Positions 1-6,775 of a stretch of DNA of 47,049 bases are shown here, in pieces. Every line of letters begins with the position of its first letter. The first letter of the stretch is position 1. This DNA comes from a virus: the IMG/VR virus record IMGVR_UViG_3300050821_003265, positions 1 through 47,049 of that record. One strand, written 5' to 3'. Below the pieces are notes generated by a model that saw only the letters and a list, made by a program, of their open reading frames with translations, made no database searches and was not told the origin of the DNA. The position numbers were made by a program, and so were the translations under genes.

Positions 1-53
1 AAGCATCCCAAATCGAGGCATCGCCATTTCGTGATCAAGGAGCCGCTCGATGA
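1..53. repeat. 53-bp terminal overlap, left copy (circular join)
   Basis: These 53 bases are identical to 46997-47049, and a reading frame continues cleanly from the right end into position 1. This is what an assembler leaves when it closes a circularly permuted or circular molecule. The PBSX-like terminase suggests headful packaging, which fits. I infer an assembly overlap, not a biological terminal repeat. Confidence 0.9.
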
Positions 54-78
54 TCCCACCGACCAAGACGTGCAGTAG
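1..78 (+). CDS. 3' end of the coiled-coil/TM lysis-region protein
   Basis: Continuation of the gene that starts at 46541. Position 1 is the first base of a codon and the frame ends with TAG at 76-78. It encodes the basic, Arg/His-rich C-terminal tail and ends in an acidic stretch. Its last 29 bases overlap the start of the Zn-ribbon microprotein gene at 50, so the two are probably translationally coupled. Confidence 0.75.
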   Translation, partial: KHPKSRHRHFVIKEPLDDPTDQDVQ

Positions 79-175
79 CTGCGGCCGCGTCATGATCTGC
101 ACCCAGGATGATCTATTCGGCCAGTCCTATTGGTGTGAATACTGCAGGAAAGAACAAACTGCCACTTTCGCATGA
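50..175 (+). CDS. Zn-ribbon microprotein, 41 aa
   Basis: ATG at 50 has AAGGAG seven bases upstream and overlaps the 3' end of the preceding gene in another frame. The 41-aa product contains two Cys pairs, CSSC near residue 8 and CEYC near residue 29, about 17 residues apart plus a Cys at 17. This is the layout of a minimal four-Cys zinc ribbon. It lies between the holin-like gene and the endolysin. Function is unknown; it could bind nucleic acid or be a lysis regulator. It is invisible in a linear annotation of the right end because it spans the circular join. Confidence 0.6.
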   Translation: MIPPTKTCSSCGRVMICTQDDLFGQSYWCEYCRKEQTATFA

Positions 176-188
176 AACGGAGGATACT

Positions 189-536
189 ATGAACCTGCTT
201 TATTTTACCGACGAGGAAGTGGCTGGGCTTGTTGAGCCGATGCCAACCATGCTCGATATCACGCGCGGACTGCTCGGCCTTCCGATCATTCTCACCTTCA
301 CGACCGGTGGTCAGCATTGCGGGCATAGCACGCATTATGAAGGCAAGGCGGCCGATCTCGGGCTGGGACATTTGGCCGAAGGGTTCGCACGCGACTCCTA
401 TCGTTATTGGCTGGTGTACGCCGCCATGAAAGCCGGCTTTAAACGGATCGAGGATTGCCCTCTGCACGTCCATCTCGATATCGGCGCGCCGCCGGATTAT
501 GCGTCGCCGGTTCTCATTTTGGGCCAGGAGGCCTGA
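189..536 (+). CDS. Endolysin, M15-type peptidase
   Basis: Cleaves peptidoglycan cross-link or stem peptides to release progeny, by family. The 115-aa protein carries the M15 zinc signature: His49 in SxHxxGxAxD form with Asp56, and a C-terminal HVHLD motif (His93/His95). This is the compact D-Ala-D-Ala/L-Ala-D-Glu peptidase fold used by many phage endolysins. ATG at 189 is preferred over the upstream ATG at 108 because GGAGG sits just before it and the upstream frame would overlap the Zn-ribbon gene. There is no signal peptide, so release would depend on a holin. Confidence 0.85.
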   Translation: MNLLYFTDEEVAGLVEPMPTMLDITRGLLGLPIILTFTTGGQHCGHSTHYEGKAADLGLGHLAEGFARDSYRYWLVYAAMKAGFKRIEDCPLHVHLDIGAPPDYASPVLILGQEA

Positions 537-541
537 TCGAT

Positions 542-1072
542 TTGAGATCACGCGCGTTCATCGCCGCCATTCTTTGCGGATTCGCCGCGATCCCTGCCAT
601 CGGCGACGGAGAAGGCCTGAAGATCTCCAATTGGCCGAATTATTCGAACATCGGTGGATCCGTGGCAGTGACGAACTTCCCGGCCGTGCAGTCGGTATCG
701 GTCCAAACGAGCACCGGAACGAATGTGCTCGTTCAGAATTATCAGATTACGGGATCCACCACCATCGGGCAGACGGTCGCCTCTTACACTGTTCCAATAG
801 GCGTCACCTTTTATCTGGAATACGCCGAGGCTGAGTCTTACTATCTCACCTTCACGACGTCCGTGAGCAATTTCGGAGCGGCCTACTTTTCGATCAATGG
901 GATCCACGGCTATACCACTCAGCTGGCCGGCGCCGGCATTTCGCGCAGCGGAATTGTTTCGTTCAATCCGCCTTTAATGTTCCCGGCCGGAACAACGGTG
1001 GCATGGCTCGTAACGCCGGCATCATCAACCGGGACTGTGTGGTATGGAAATTTCGGAGGCTACTACAAATGA
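542..1072 (+). CDS. Exported beta-rich protein, possible virion or surface adhesin
   Basis: TTG start at 542 with AGGAGG ten bases upstream; the frame is open further upstream but only this start has a Shine-Dalgarno site. The first about 20 residues are a Sec-type signal peptide: basic start, Ala/Ile/Leu core, and an Ala-Ile-Gly cleavage region. The remaining 155 aa are Ser/Thr/Gly/Tyr-rich beta strands with a VxVTNFP-like motif near residue 42, a pattern common in phage tail fibres and in the 41649 protein. It lies between the endolysin and a small Ala-rich gene. Function is unknown; an exported fibre-like or receptor-masking protein is inferred. Confidence 0.6.
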   Translation: MRSRAFIAAILCGFAAIPAIGDGEGLKISNWPNYSNIGGSVAVTNFPAVQSVSVQTSTGTNVLVQNYQITGSTTIGQTVASYTVPIGVTFYLEYAEAESYYLTFTTSVSNFGAAYFSINGIHGYTTQLAGAGISRSGIVSFNPPLMFPAGTTVAWLVTPASSTGTVWYGNFGGYYK

Positions 1073-1092
1073 CAATCAAAAGGAGATAAACC

Positions 1093-1344
1093 ATGAACGT
1101 GCCCGTACTATCAGAGCTGGTTGACTTCATCGAGGGGATTTTTAAGCACACAGCGCCGACGGTCGTAACTGCGGCCGAACAAGCGGCGGCCGGCGCCGCC
1201 GTTGAGACAGCCGAGGCGGATCCAAAGGTCCAGGCCGTAACCACCGGGGCGGTGGCGCTTTTGACCGCCGCGCAAAATCTGAAACAGGCCATCAATGCGG
1301 CCGACGCTCCTGCGGCCGCTCCACAAACTGAAGAATCCAAATGA
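1093..1344 (+). CDS. Small Ala-rich protein, 83 aa
   Basis: Strong Shine-Dalgarno AAGGAG eight bases before ATG. The protein is Ala/Val/Thr-rich and predicted helical, with an amphipathic N-terminus (residues 1-20) and an Ala-rich middle. No TM segment is convincing. It overlaps the next gene by four bases. In phages this slot beside an endolysin often holds a small virion or lysis accessory protein, but no family was recognised. Confidence 0.6.
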   Translation: MNVPVLSELVDFIEGIFKHTAPTVVTAAEQAAAGAAVETAEADPKVQAVTTGAVALLTAAQNLKQAINAADAPAAAPQTEESK

Positions 1345-1775
1345 GCGCATTCCTTGATCCGCTCGTCGTGACGGAAATAAGCGACTCGATATTTGAGGTT
1401 GCCGACCATCCGTTTCGCTATCAGAGCGACGTCGCCGGGCGCACCTTTACGGCGGCCGTCGGTTTCTTCACCGACTTCGCCAGCGTCCCGCGTATTGGGA
1501 TCATCTATGCCATGCTGGGGGATACGGCGCACGAGCCGGCCGTCATTCATGACTGGCTTTATTATTGTGCGCTCGTTCCCCGCGTCCTGGCTGATAAGGT
1601 TCTGCTCGAAGCAATGGGTGTGATTGGTTTACCCTTCTGGCGCCGCTGGCCGATCTATGCAGGCGTGCGTATCGGCGGCTGGTATGCCTGGAACGACCAC
1701 CGCAAGAAGGGGGATCCTGCAAACGGAAAGTTCAGGGACAACCCGGACGTGGTTGCACAAAAAACACTTGTGTAA
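1341..1775 (+). CDS. DUF1353 family protein
   Basis: 144 aa with the DUF1353 hallmarks: a TDFASVPR motif near residues 45-52 and HDWLYY near residue 71, followed by an aromatic helix region. The family is widespread in tailed phages near lysis and tail genes and has no established biochemical role. Start ATG overlaps the previous stop (ATGA). It is the last gene before the terminator at 1853-1892, so it probably ends the late transcript. Confidence 0.8.
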   Translation: MSAFLDPLVVTEISDSIFEVADHPFRYQSDVAGRTFTAAVGFFTDFASVPRIGIIYAMLGDTAHEPAVIHDWLYYCALVPRVLADKVLLEAMGVIGLPFWRRWPIYAGVRIGGWYAWNDHRKKGDPANGKFRDNPDVVAQKTLV

Positions 1776-1852
1776 CGATTCGCAGTTCTGCTAGGATTTA
1801 ACTGTTCGGAAATAAGCCCTCCGGACATCCCGAAAAAAGTATCACCAAGAGG

Positions 1853-1892
1853 AGCCCGGATTCTCACCCTGTGAATTCGGGCTTCTTTTTTT
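1853..1892 (+). terminator. Rho-independent terminator ending the late/lysis operon
   Basis: An 11-bp stem (1853-1863 paired with 1873-1883, one G-T pair) with a 9-base loop is followed by a T-rich run at 1884-1892. It falls between the DUF1353 gene and the promoter-like element of the recombination operon, which is where transcription units should separate. Confidence 0.85.
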
Positions 1893-1902
1893 CTCGCCTG
1901 TT

Positions 1903-1921
1903 GTGGCAACATTATGGTACA
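1903..1921 (+). promoter_or_regulatory. Promoter-like element, copy 1 of a 19-bp repeat
   Basis: The 19-base sequence GTGGCAACATTATGGTACA occurs here and identically at 9403-9421, each about 45-60 bases ahead of an operon's first gene. CATTAT can serve as a -10 box and a T-rich stretch lies about 17 bases upstream. Related CATTATG or TGGCA sites precede 8131, 12832, 13609 and possibly 19115. I infer a promoter, or an operator plus -10, read by host polymerase. Confidence 0.5.
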
Positions 1922-1962
1922 CTCATTAAGCCACGGGATGATTATTATCGGAGGGCTTAACG

Positions 1963-2859
1963 ATGAAACGACGCAAATTCCCACGCAGGCCGCCGCCTCG
2001 TAAACCCCATAACGCATTGGAGGAACCCCAGATGACAACCGCAATCGCTGTACCTGAAGTCCGACCGCCGGAACCTATGACGCTGACTGCGCAGGAAATC
2101 CGCGCCAACGTGAATCTGATTCAGACCGTGCTCAAGTCGGTGTTCAAGAAGGACGTGCATTACGGGATCATTCCGGGCACGCCCAAGCCAACGCTCTACA
2201 AACCAGGCGCTGAGAAAATCATGGTGCTCTTCAAGCTGAACGGAAAGCCGGTCATTGAAGATCTCTCGACGCCGGATGAAATTCGCTACCGCGTCAGCAT
2301 CATGGTCACGCACCAGGTGTCGCGAAATGAAATCGGATGGGGCGTTGGGGAATGCTCATCGAACGAGACAAAGTACAAATGGATCAAGGCCAAATTCCCA
2401 TCGGAATTTGACGAAACGCCAGAAGACCGGCGACGCGAAATTTGGAAGGATGGTCGCGAGAAACCTTTCCAAGTCCAGCAGATCCGGGCCAACATCGCGG
2501 ACGTTGCCAACACGGTTTTGAAGATGGCGAAGAAGCGCGCGCTCGTGGACGCGACACTCACCTGCACGGCCGCCTCGGATGTGTTTGACCAGGACATCGA
2601 GGATATGCCGGAGGGAATCCGCCAGAACGTAGCCGATACCTCGCGCGCGCCGATGCCACAACGGGCATCTGAGAAACCGTCCGATGAAGAACCACCGCCG
2701 GAGCGTAAGGTGAACTTGGCCGGTGCACGTCCTATGGCTGCGAAGTTTAACGCGCCTTGCAAAATCTGTGGTGTCATGATCGATGCCGGCGAGGACATGC
2801 TCTACATCGGAGACGGACCCGACAAGGGCCGCTATCATGCCAGCCACAAAGCTGCTTAA
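1963..2859 (+). CDS. Phage recombination-module protein, ssDNA-annealing associated
   Basis: 298 aa. The core (residues about 40-200) carries a VHYGIIPGTPKPTLYKPGAEK block and a later block where RALVDATL leads into SDVFDQD, both of which I recognise from phage recombination-operon proteins that resemble Rad52/RecT-type annealing proteins. The C-terminus has a CKIC pair and HASH, a possible treble-clef zinc site. It heads the operon with two PD-(D/E)XK nucleases, as an annealase would. GGAGGG precedes ATG 1963; a second in-frame ATG at 2032 also has GGAGG and would drop the Arg/Pro-rich first 23 residues. The annealing role is inferred. Confidence 0.6.
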   Translation: MKRRKFPRRPPPRKPHNALEEPQMTTAIAVPEVRPPEPMTLTAQEIRANVNLIQTVLKSVFKKDVHYGIIPGTPKPTLYKPGAEKIMVLFKLNGKPVIEDLSTPDEIRYRVSIMVTHQVSRNEIGWGVGECSSNETKYKWIKAKFPSEFDETPEDRRREIWKDGREKPFQVQQIRANIADVANTVLKMAKKRALVDATLTCTAASDVFDQDIEDMPEGIRQNVADTSRAPMPQRASEKPSDEEPPPERKVNLAGARPMAAKFNAPCKICGVMIDAGEDMLYIGDGPDKGRYHASHKAA

Positions 2860-3502
2860 AGGAATTCCCAGCTGGACCTTCGAGAAGCGGCGGGATCCGT
2901 CGTTTAATTTCGTATCCGACCCGCACGAATACCACATGAAGGGACAGCGCCTCTGGAGCCCGTCGGGAACCTTCCTGCAGATCCGCTATGTGGACGATCG
3001 TTACTATACCGAGGAAAGTCGATACCGCGGTCAATATGTCCACCGCGCGACCCATCTGATCGATGAACAAGACATCGTTTGGAACGATATTGCACCGGAA
3101 TACCTCGCTTATATTGAGGCCTATTGCGAGTTCAAAGAGGTCTGGCGATTTAAGCCCCGCATGAGGGAAATCCCCATCTACCACCCCGATTATTCCTATG
3201 GCGTCACCCCCGACGGAGAAGGTATAATTCTCGACGGTGATGCAGCCATCGTGGAGCTTAAGACTGGGACGATGCCATGGTGGACGGCCATTCAAACGGC
3301 TGCGCAGGAAATGGCTGTGGCAGCTTGGGACAATCCTAAAAATTTCCGTCGGCGCTTCGGTGTTGAGCTCAAAAAAAACGGGAAATTTCGCGTGAAGGAA
3401 TTCGACGATGACCACGATTATGCCGTGTGGGAAGGGAACTTAATAACGGTACAACGCACAGGGCAACCTAGAGTAAAATTGACGGAGGCCCTGGCTTACT
3501 AA
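2837..3502 (+). CDS. PD-(D/E)XK phage exonuclease-like nuclease
   Basis: 221 aa. The catalytic pattern is visible: RYRGQYVHRATHL (helix with the early His), GVTPDG, then GDAAIVELKTG, giving the D...ExK triad, followed by the Gln-rich helix TAAQEMA that is typical of RecB/Cas4-type nucleases. It probably resects DNA ends to feed the annealing protein encoded upstream, whose 3' end it overlaps by 23 bases. ATG 2837 was chosen because the fold begins soon after; the frame is open further upstream without a better ribosome site. Confidence 0.75.
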   Translation: MPATKLLKGIPSWTFEKRRDPSFNFVSDPHEYHMKGQRLWSPSGTFLQIRYVDDRYYTEESRYRGQYVHRATHLIDEQDIVWNDIAPEYLAYIEAYCEFKEVWRFKPRMREIPIYHPDYSYGVTPDGEGIILDGDAAIVELKTGTMPWWTAIQTAAQEMAVAAWDNPKNFRRRFGVELKKNGKFRVKEFDDDHDYAVWEGNLITVQRTGQPRVKLTEALAY

Positions 3503-3519
3503 AAAACAACGGAGGGCTT

Positions 3520-4263
3520 ATGAGCCAGTTAATGGAGATGACAGAGATCAAAGGGATGACCATCGACGAAAAACAACGGGAGCTATTCCGGACGAGCGCG
3601 GCGCAAATCGAGGCGCAGGCGGCCAAGGTGATGGCGCAGGTGAAAGAAGCCAAGACCGTCGAGGAGCTGAACGACGCGGTCGCCTGGTGCAATGAAAAGA
3701 AGGATATGATCCGGAACATCGAGGAGGGCGACCTCGGAATGGCTCGGGCGTTCTGGCATAAAAAATGGTTCGATCAAAACGAAGAAATTAAAAAGTTTAT
3801 AACGCCGCTCAAAACCTGGAAGGACAACGTGATGGCGCTCGTCACGCGAAAACGCGCGGATATCGCGTTCAAACTAAAGCAAGAAGAGGAGCGCAAAAAT
3901 GCCAAGCTCCTGGCGAAAGCTGAGGAGAAACACGAGCAGAAAATCCAAACGCTCATGGATTTAGATAAACCGAAAGCCGCCATGATCGCCGCCAAGAAAC
4001 CCGTCGCATTTACGCCAGTCAAAATCGAGATGCCAAAGATCAAAGGCGCTGTGTGGAAAAAAACATACATCGTCACCATCGAGGATATCGGCGCAGTGCT
4101 CACCTACATCGCCAAGACGCCGCGCTATCATACCCTCATCGACCAGGAGAAGCTAACCGGCCGGCTGGAATCGCTGGCGCGTGACTTGGCAGGCAACATG
4201 GGCGAATTCAAAGGGATCAAATGTTTCGAGAGCGAAAATCACGCGCTGGGAGGGAACAAATAA
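3520..4263 (+). CDS. Coiled-coil protein of the recombination operon
   Basis: 247 aa, strongly helical and Lys/Glu-rich. Residues about 20-165 are a long coiled coil, and the C-terminal 70 residues form a compact domain ending in GIKCFES. Proteins of this shape sit between annealing proteins and nucleases in many phages, and their function is unsettled. A strong GGAGGGCTT ribosome site directly precedes the ATG, and the stop overlaps the next start. A structural or loading partner of the nuclease pair is inferred from position only. Confidence 0.6.
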   Translation: MSQLMEMTEIKGMTIDEKQRELFRTSAAQIEAQAAKVMAQVKEAKTVEELNDAVAWCNEKKDMIRNIEEGDLGMARAFWHKKWFDQNEEIKKFITPLKTWKDNVMALVTRKRADIAFKLKQEEERKNAKLLAKAEEKHEQKIQTLMDLDKPKAAMIAAKKPVAFTPVKIEMPKIKGAVWKKTYIVTIEDIGAVLTYIAKTPRYHTLIDQEKLTGRLESLARDLAGNMGEFKGIKCFESENHALGGNK

Positions 4264-5015
4264 TGGGCATCAAAAAAAAGGCATACGAAAAAGGCGATAT
4301 CGTTCGGTTTTCCAATTCGACCCTGGGCACGTTCGAGGAGTGTCCGCGGTGCTTCTGGCTCGAGCAGCGCCACGGCATCAAGCACCCGCGCGGGCCGTTC
4401 CCGTCATTGCCGGGCGGCGTAGACCGGGTGCTTAAGACCTACTTCGACTCGCACGTCCGAGCCGGAACGTTCCCTCCTGAAATGGCCGAACTCGAAGGAG
4501 CTAAACCTTTTCCAGATCGGGAGAAGCTCGAGCTCTGGCGGAACTGGCGAAACCTCATCATCGATATCGACGGGATCGCGCAGCTCTCTGGAGCGCTTGA
4601 CGAGATCATCGTTTGGCCGGATGGTCTCTGCAGCCCTTACGACTATAAGACGCGCGGCGCCGCGCCCATGGAAGGCGCATCTGAAGAGTATTACGGAACC
4701 CAGCTCGACATCTATCACCTTCTCATGGAGAAGGGTTGCGAGCTCCCTCTAAATGGTCGGGCATTTTTGGGGTATTATTGGCCGGAGAATGTTACGGGTC
4801 ATGGTGAATTCAAGTTCAACACGGCCGTTGTGGAGCTGGAGAGCGACCCGGCTCGCGCAGTAAAGCTCGTTCACGATGCCGTGAAATGCCTTGAATCGGA
4901 TGAACTGCCAGGTGTTCCCATGAAGCTCGACAAAAAAGAAAATTCCGTTGTCTCCTGCGAATTCTGCGCATATGCCCTTGCATACATAGACGCAGCGGGA
5001 GTGCAATTGCCTTGA
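4263..5015 (+). CDS. Cas4/RecB-like PD-(D/E)XK nuclease with possible Fe-S cluster
   Basis: 250 aa. The N-terminus reads SNSTLGTFEECPRCFW, the classic Cas4/PDDEXK_1 opening. GALDEIIVW and YDYKTRG supply the D and D-x-K residues, and QLDIYHLL is the following Gln motif. Cys residues at both ends (CPRC; SCEFC near the C-terminus) match the split Fe-S cluster of Cas4-like exonucleases. ATG overlaps the previous stop, with GGGAGGG upstream. This is the second nuclease of the operon. Alone it is not a sign of CRISPR; phages use such enzymes in recombination. Confidence 0.8.
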   Translation: MGIKKKAYEKGDIVRFSNSTLGTFEECPRCFWLEQRHGIKHPRGPFPSLPGGVDRVLKTYFDSHVRAGTFPPEMAELEGAKPFPDREKLELWRNWRNLIIDIDGIAQLSGALDEIIVWPDGLCSPYDYKTRGAAPMEGASEEYYGTQLDIYHLLMEKGCELPLNGRAFLGYYWPENVTGHGEFKFNTAVVELESDPARAVKLVHDAVKCLESDELPGVPMKLDKKENSVVSCEFCAYALAYIDAAGVQLP

Positions 5016-5233
5016 GCCATTACGATTACGAAATCTCAAAGCTCATCTCCTCGCACGATCATCCATTCTATGCTCTGATCATGGCGGCAATGAGACAGGC
5101 GGATAGCGACAATATGGAGCTTCTGAAGAGGGCCTTCCCGGCGGTGCATGAGGAGCTCGCGCGGAGATACAACGCGCCAGGTGGGATCCTGCCGGAGGAA
5201 CGCGTCACGCGCGCGAAGGGAGCCAAAGCATGA
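5012..5233 (+). CDS. Conserved-type small phage protein, 73 aa
   Basis: TTG start overlaps the stop of the nuclease gene (TTGA). It is a helical protein with FYALIMAAMRQADSDN and a C-terminal YNAPGGILPEE, a block I recognise as recurrent in phage early regions but with no assigned role. The tight overlap on both sides places it in the same polycistronic transcript as the nucleases. Confidence 0.65.
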   Translation: MSHYDYEISKLISSHDHPFYALIMAAMRQADSDNMELLKRAFPAVHEELARRYNAPGGILPEERVTRAKGAKA

Positions 5234-5382
5234 CGATCATCGATTATCCAGAGACGATCCGTATTTGCAAGGAACACGCGAAGCCAAGTTGTAACATTTG
5301 TTTGGTTAGAGCGTATCTAGCGCTGGACAGAAGAGACATCGGTTTTGTGAACAATCTTTTTCATAACCCAATTCGATTATGA
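5230..5382 (+). CDS. Small Cys-containing protein, 50 aa
   Basis: ATG overlaps the previous stop (ATGA) and its own stop overlaps the next start in the same way. The 50-aa product has a Cys at 13 and a SCNIC pair near residue 21, which could hold a metal. No family recognised. The support is the double overlap and codon use like its neighbours. Confidence 0.55.
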   Translation: MTIIDYPETIRICKEHAKPSCNICLVRAYLALDRRDIGFVNNLFHNPIRL

Positions 5383-5687
5383 CGCCCTCAAAATGCCGGA
5401 GTTGTGGCCGCGAGATCGTGTGGGCCGAGACGCAGCACGGCGCGAAGGTCCCTCTCGATCCGAAGGCCCTCGTGTTCAGCGTGCTGGAGGTCGGGAACAA
5501 ATTGATCGCGGTAAAGCCGGGCGGTCTGCACGGCGAGCGGTGGCTGGTATCCCACTTCGCTACCTGTAAGGACGCGAATGCGTGGAGCGGCCACAAGCCG
5601 GGAGATCCAATGCCTGAAAAACATTTCAGCGAACCTAAAGAGATCTCGGGCGATCCGTTTACATCAATGGGACCAGAGGAAGATTAG
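5379..5687 (+). CDS. Zinc-ribbon phage protein
   Basis: 102 aa with an N-terminal CRSCG knuckle (residues 6-10) and further residues HGAKVPLDP, followed by a beta-rich middle and SHFATCKDA that may supply another ligand. Phage proteins opening with C-x2-C-G-x-x-I-x-W are common in replication regions and are usually thought to bind zinc. It overlaps both neighbours. Confidence 0.7.
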   Translation: MTPSKCRSCGREIVWAETQHGAKVPLDPKALVFSVLEVGNKLIAVKPGGLHGERWLVSHFATCKDANAWSGHKPGDPMPEKHFSEPKEISGDPFTSMGPEED

Positions 5688-5905
5688 TGACCTTCACCGA
5701 CGACGATTTGAAGCGGTTGAAAGAAATGCTCAATAAGTGCGATTGCGATAGTGGACATCAAACGCCTACAGTTGGGAGTCATGTATTGCAGAAAGCTGTT
5801 CTCGCCCGACTGGAAGCGGCGGAGAATTTAATTGCTTTGGATAAACGATACTGGGAAATGTATCCCACACATTACGAAGCCTGGCGCAAGGCGGCTGGGA
5901 AATGA
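5687..5905 (+). CDS. Hypothetical early protein, 72 aa
   Basis: GTG start shares one base with the previous stop. The protein is charged and helical with a CDCDSGH cluster near residues 18-24, which could bind a metal. No family recognised. Spacing and overlap place it in the early operon. Confidence 0.6.
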   Translation: MTFTDDDLKRLKEMLNKCDCDSGHQTPTVGSHVLQKAVLARLEAAENLIALDKRYWEMYPTHYEAWRKAAGK

Positions 5906-6369
5906 AAACTGCTGAGGAAGTGGCTGCTCGTGCCGTGGACGAAATGCAAATCCAATATGACGACAACGATCTGCGTCAACGAGACATTCTTTACCTAGCA
6001 CAAGCCCTCACTGCCTTCGCTGAGAAGAGAGTGAAGGAAACTATAAAGGCGGCAAAGTTTTGGAGTGATATCGATGTGAACGGAAAAGCCTTTGATATTG
6101 AACAGGCCAAATTAGAGCTTATAGATTACCATTTTTTACTCGAACAGATCCCAACAGTCTATGACAACGTTACAGGAGGATTGCTCTCAAAGCCTTTATA
6201 TTCAGCTGAGACCGTCGTCGATGCATTTCAAGATTTCTTGAGTCGGGAATGTGATGAGGCCGCAAAAGAAGCCCGCGCCGAAACCCTGGAAGAAGCGGCT
6301 GAGATTGCGGACAAGTGGGGTTATGAAGCATTGGCTAAAGCTATTCGCGCCCTCAAGGACAAGCCGTGA
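5902..6369 (+). CDS. Hypothetical helical protein, 155 aa
   Basis: ATG overlaps the previous stop (ATGA). Predominantly helical and acidic, with an Ala/Glu-rich C-terminal region (EARAETLEEAAEIADKWG) resembling the tail of many small phage early proteins. Local AT content is higher than in the surrounding genes. No family recognised. Confidence 0.6.
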   Translation: MKTAEEVAARAVDEMQIQYDDNDLRQRDILYLAQALTAFAEKRVKETIKAAKFWSDIDVNGKAFDIEQAKLELIDYHFLLEQIPTVYDNVTGGLLSKPLYSAETVVDAFQDFLSRECDEAAKEARAETLEEAAEIADKWGYEALAKAIRALKDKP

Positions 6370-6500
6370 AGTACACCCCCGCGTTCCAACCGATCAATGA
6401 AAGCTGGACGGGAATGTTGCCGGGGTTGATCTTCGTCATACTCTATTTGTTAATGACCATTTGGGCCATCATCGACTGCCAATGCCCTGGAAAAAAATAA
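6366..6500 (+). CDS. Single-TM microprotein, 44 aa
   Basis: GTG start overlaps the previous stop (GTGA). After a short polar N-terminus, residues about 17-37 form one hydrophobic helix, followed by a Cys-containing polar tail (CQC). Its 3' end overlaps the start of the next microprotein by 19 bases. Inner-membrane location is inferred; the job is unknown. Confidence 0.55.
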   Translation: MKYTPAFQPINESWTGMLPGLIFVILYLLMTIWAIIDCQCPGKK

Positions 6501-6610
6501 TATTGATCCTGGTTGCCGGCTGCGCGATCGAGATCGCCTACGTCTATTTGACTTTACAAGATCGCTCTCTAATTAACTTCAGCCAACTCGACAATTATGC
6601 GAAACCCTGA
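6482..6610 (+). CDS. Membrane-anchored microprotein, 42 aa
   Basis: ATG inside the preceding microprotein gene, in another frame. The N-terminus MPWKKIILILVAG begins a TM or uncleaved signal-anchor segment to about residue 25, then a short polar tail. A Cys at 14 is not in a clear lipobox. It overlaps the next small gene by 14 bases. No family recognised. Confidence 0.5.
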   Translation: MPWKKIILILVAGCAIEIAYVYLTLQDRSLINFSQLDNYAKP

Positions 6611-6758
6611 CATGACCGAGGAGGAGTTCCTCGCTATCGTCGATAATTTCATTTGCCTCGCCTTCGAGGAAGAAGATCCGTACATGCGCGATTTTTTCCA
6701 AGCTCACCTGATGCGCACGAAGTGGGTCCGAGTAGCCGCATTGCAGGGATGCCGATAG
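6597..6758 (+). CDS. Small acidic protein, 53 aa
   Basis: ATG at 6597 overlaps the preceding gene; an internal ATG at 6612 is also possible. The protein is acidic and helical (EEEFLAIVDNF, AFEEEDPYMRDFF) with a basic end. It is the last of a run of overlapping small genes ahead of the methyltransferase. No family recognised. Confidence 0.5.
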   Translation: MRNPDMTEEEFLAIVDNFICLAFEEEDPYMRDFFQAHLMRTKWVRVAALQGCR

Positions 6759-6775
6759 AGTAATAGAATAGCGCC

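Noticed and set aside
1-53. Genuine direct terminal repeat of the virion DNA
   Set aside because: 53 bases is typical of an assembler overlap and the terminase resembles headful enzymes; a gene also reads through the join.
1903-1921. Sigma-54 promoter (TGGCA start)
   Set aside because: The required GC twelve bases after GG is absent (GT instead), and spacing varies among the related sites.
4263-5015. Cas4 as part of a CRISPR system
   Set aside because: No repeat-spacer array or other cas genes in the window; Cas4-like nucleases are common in phage recombination operons.
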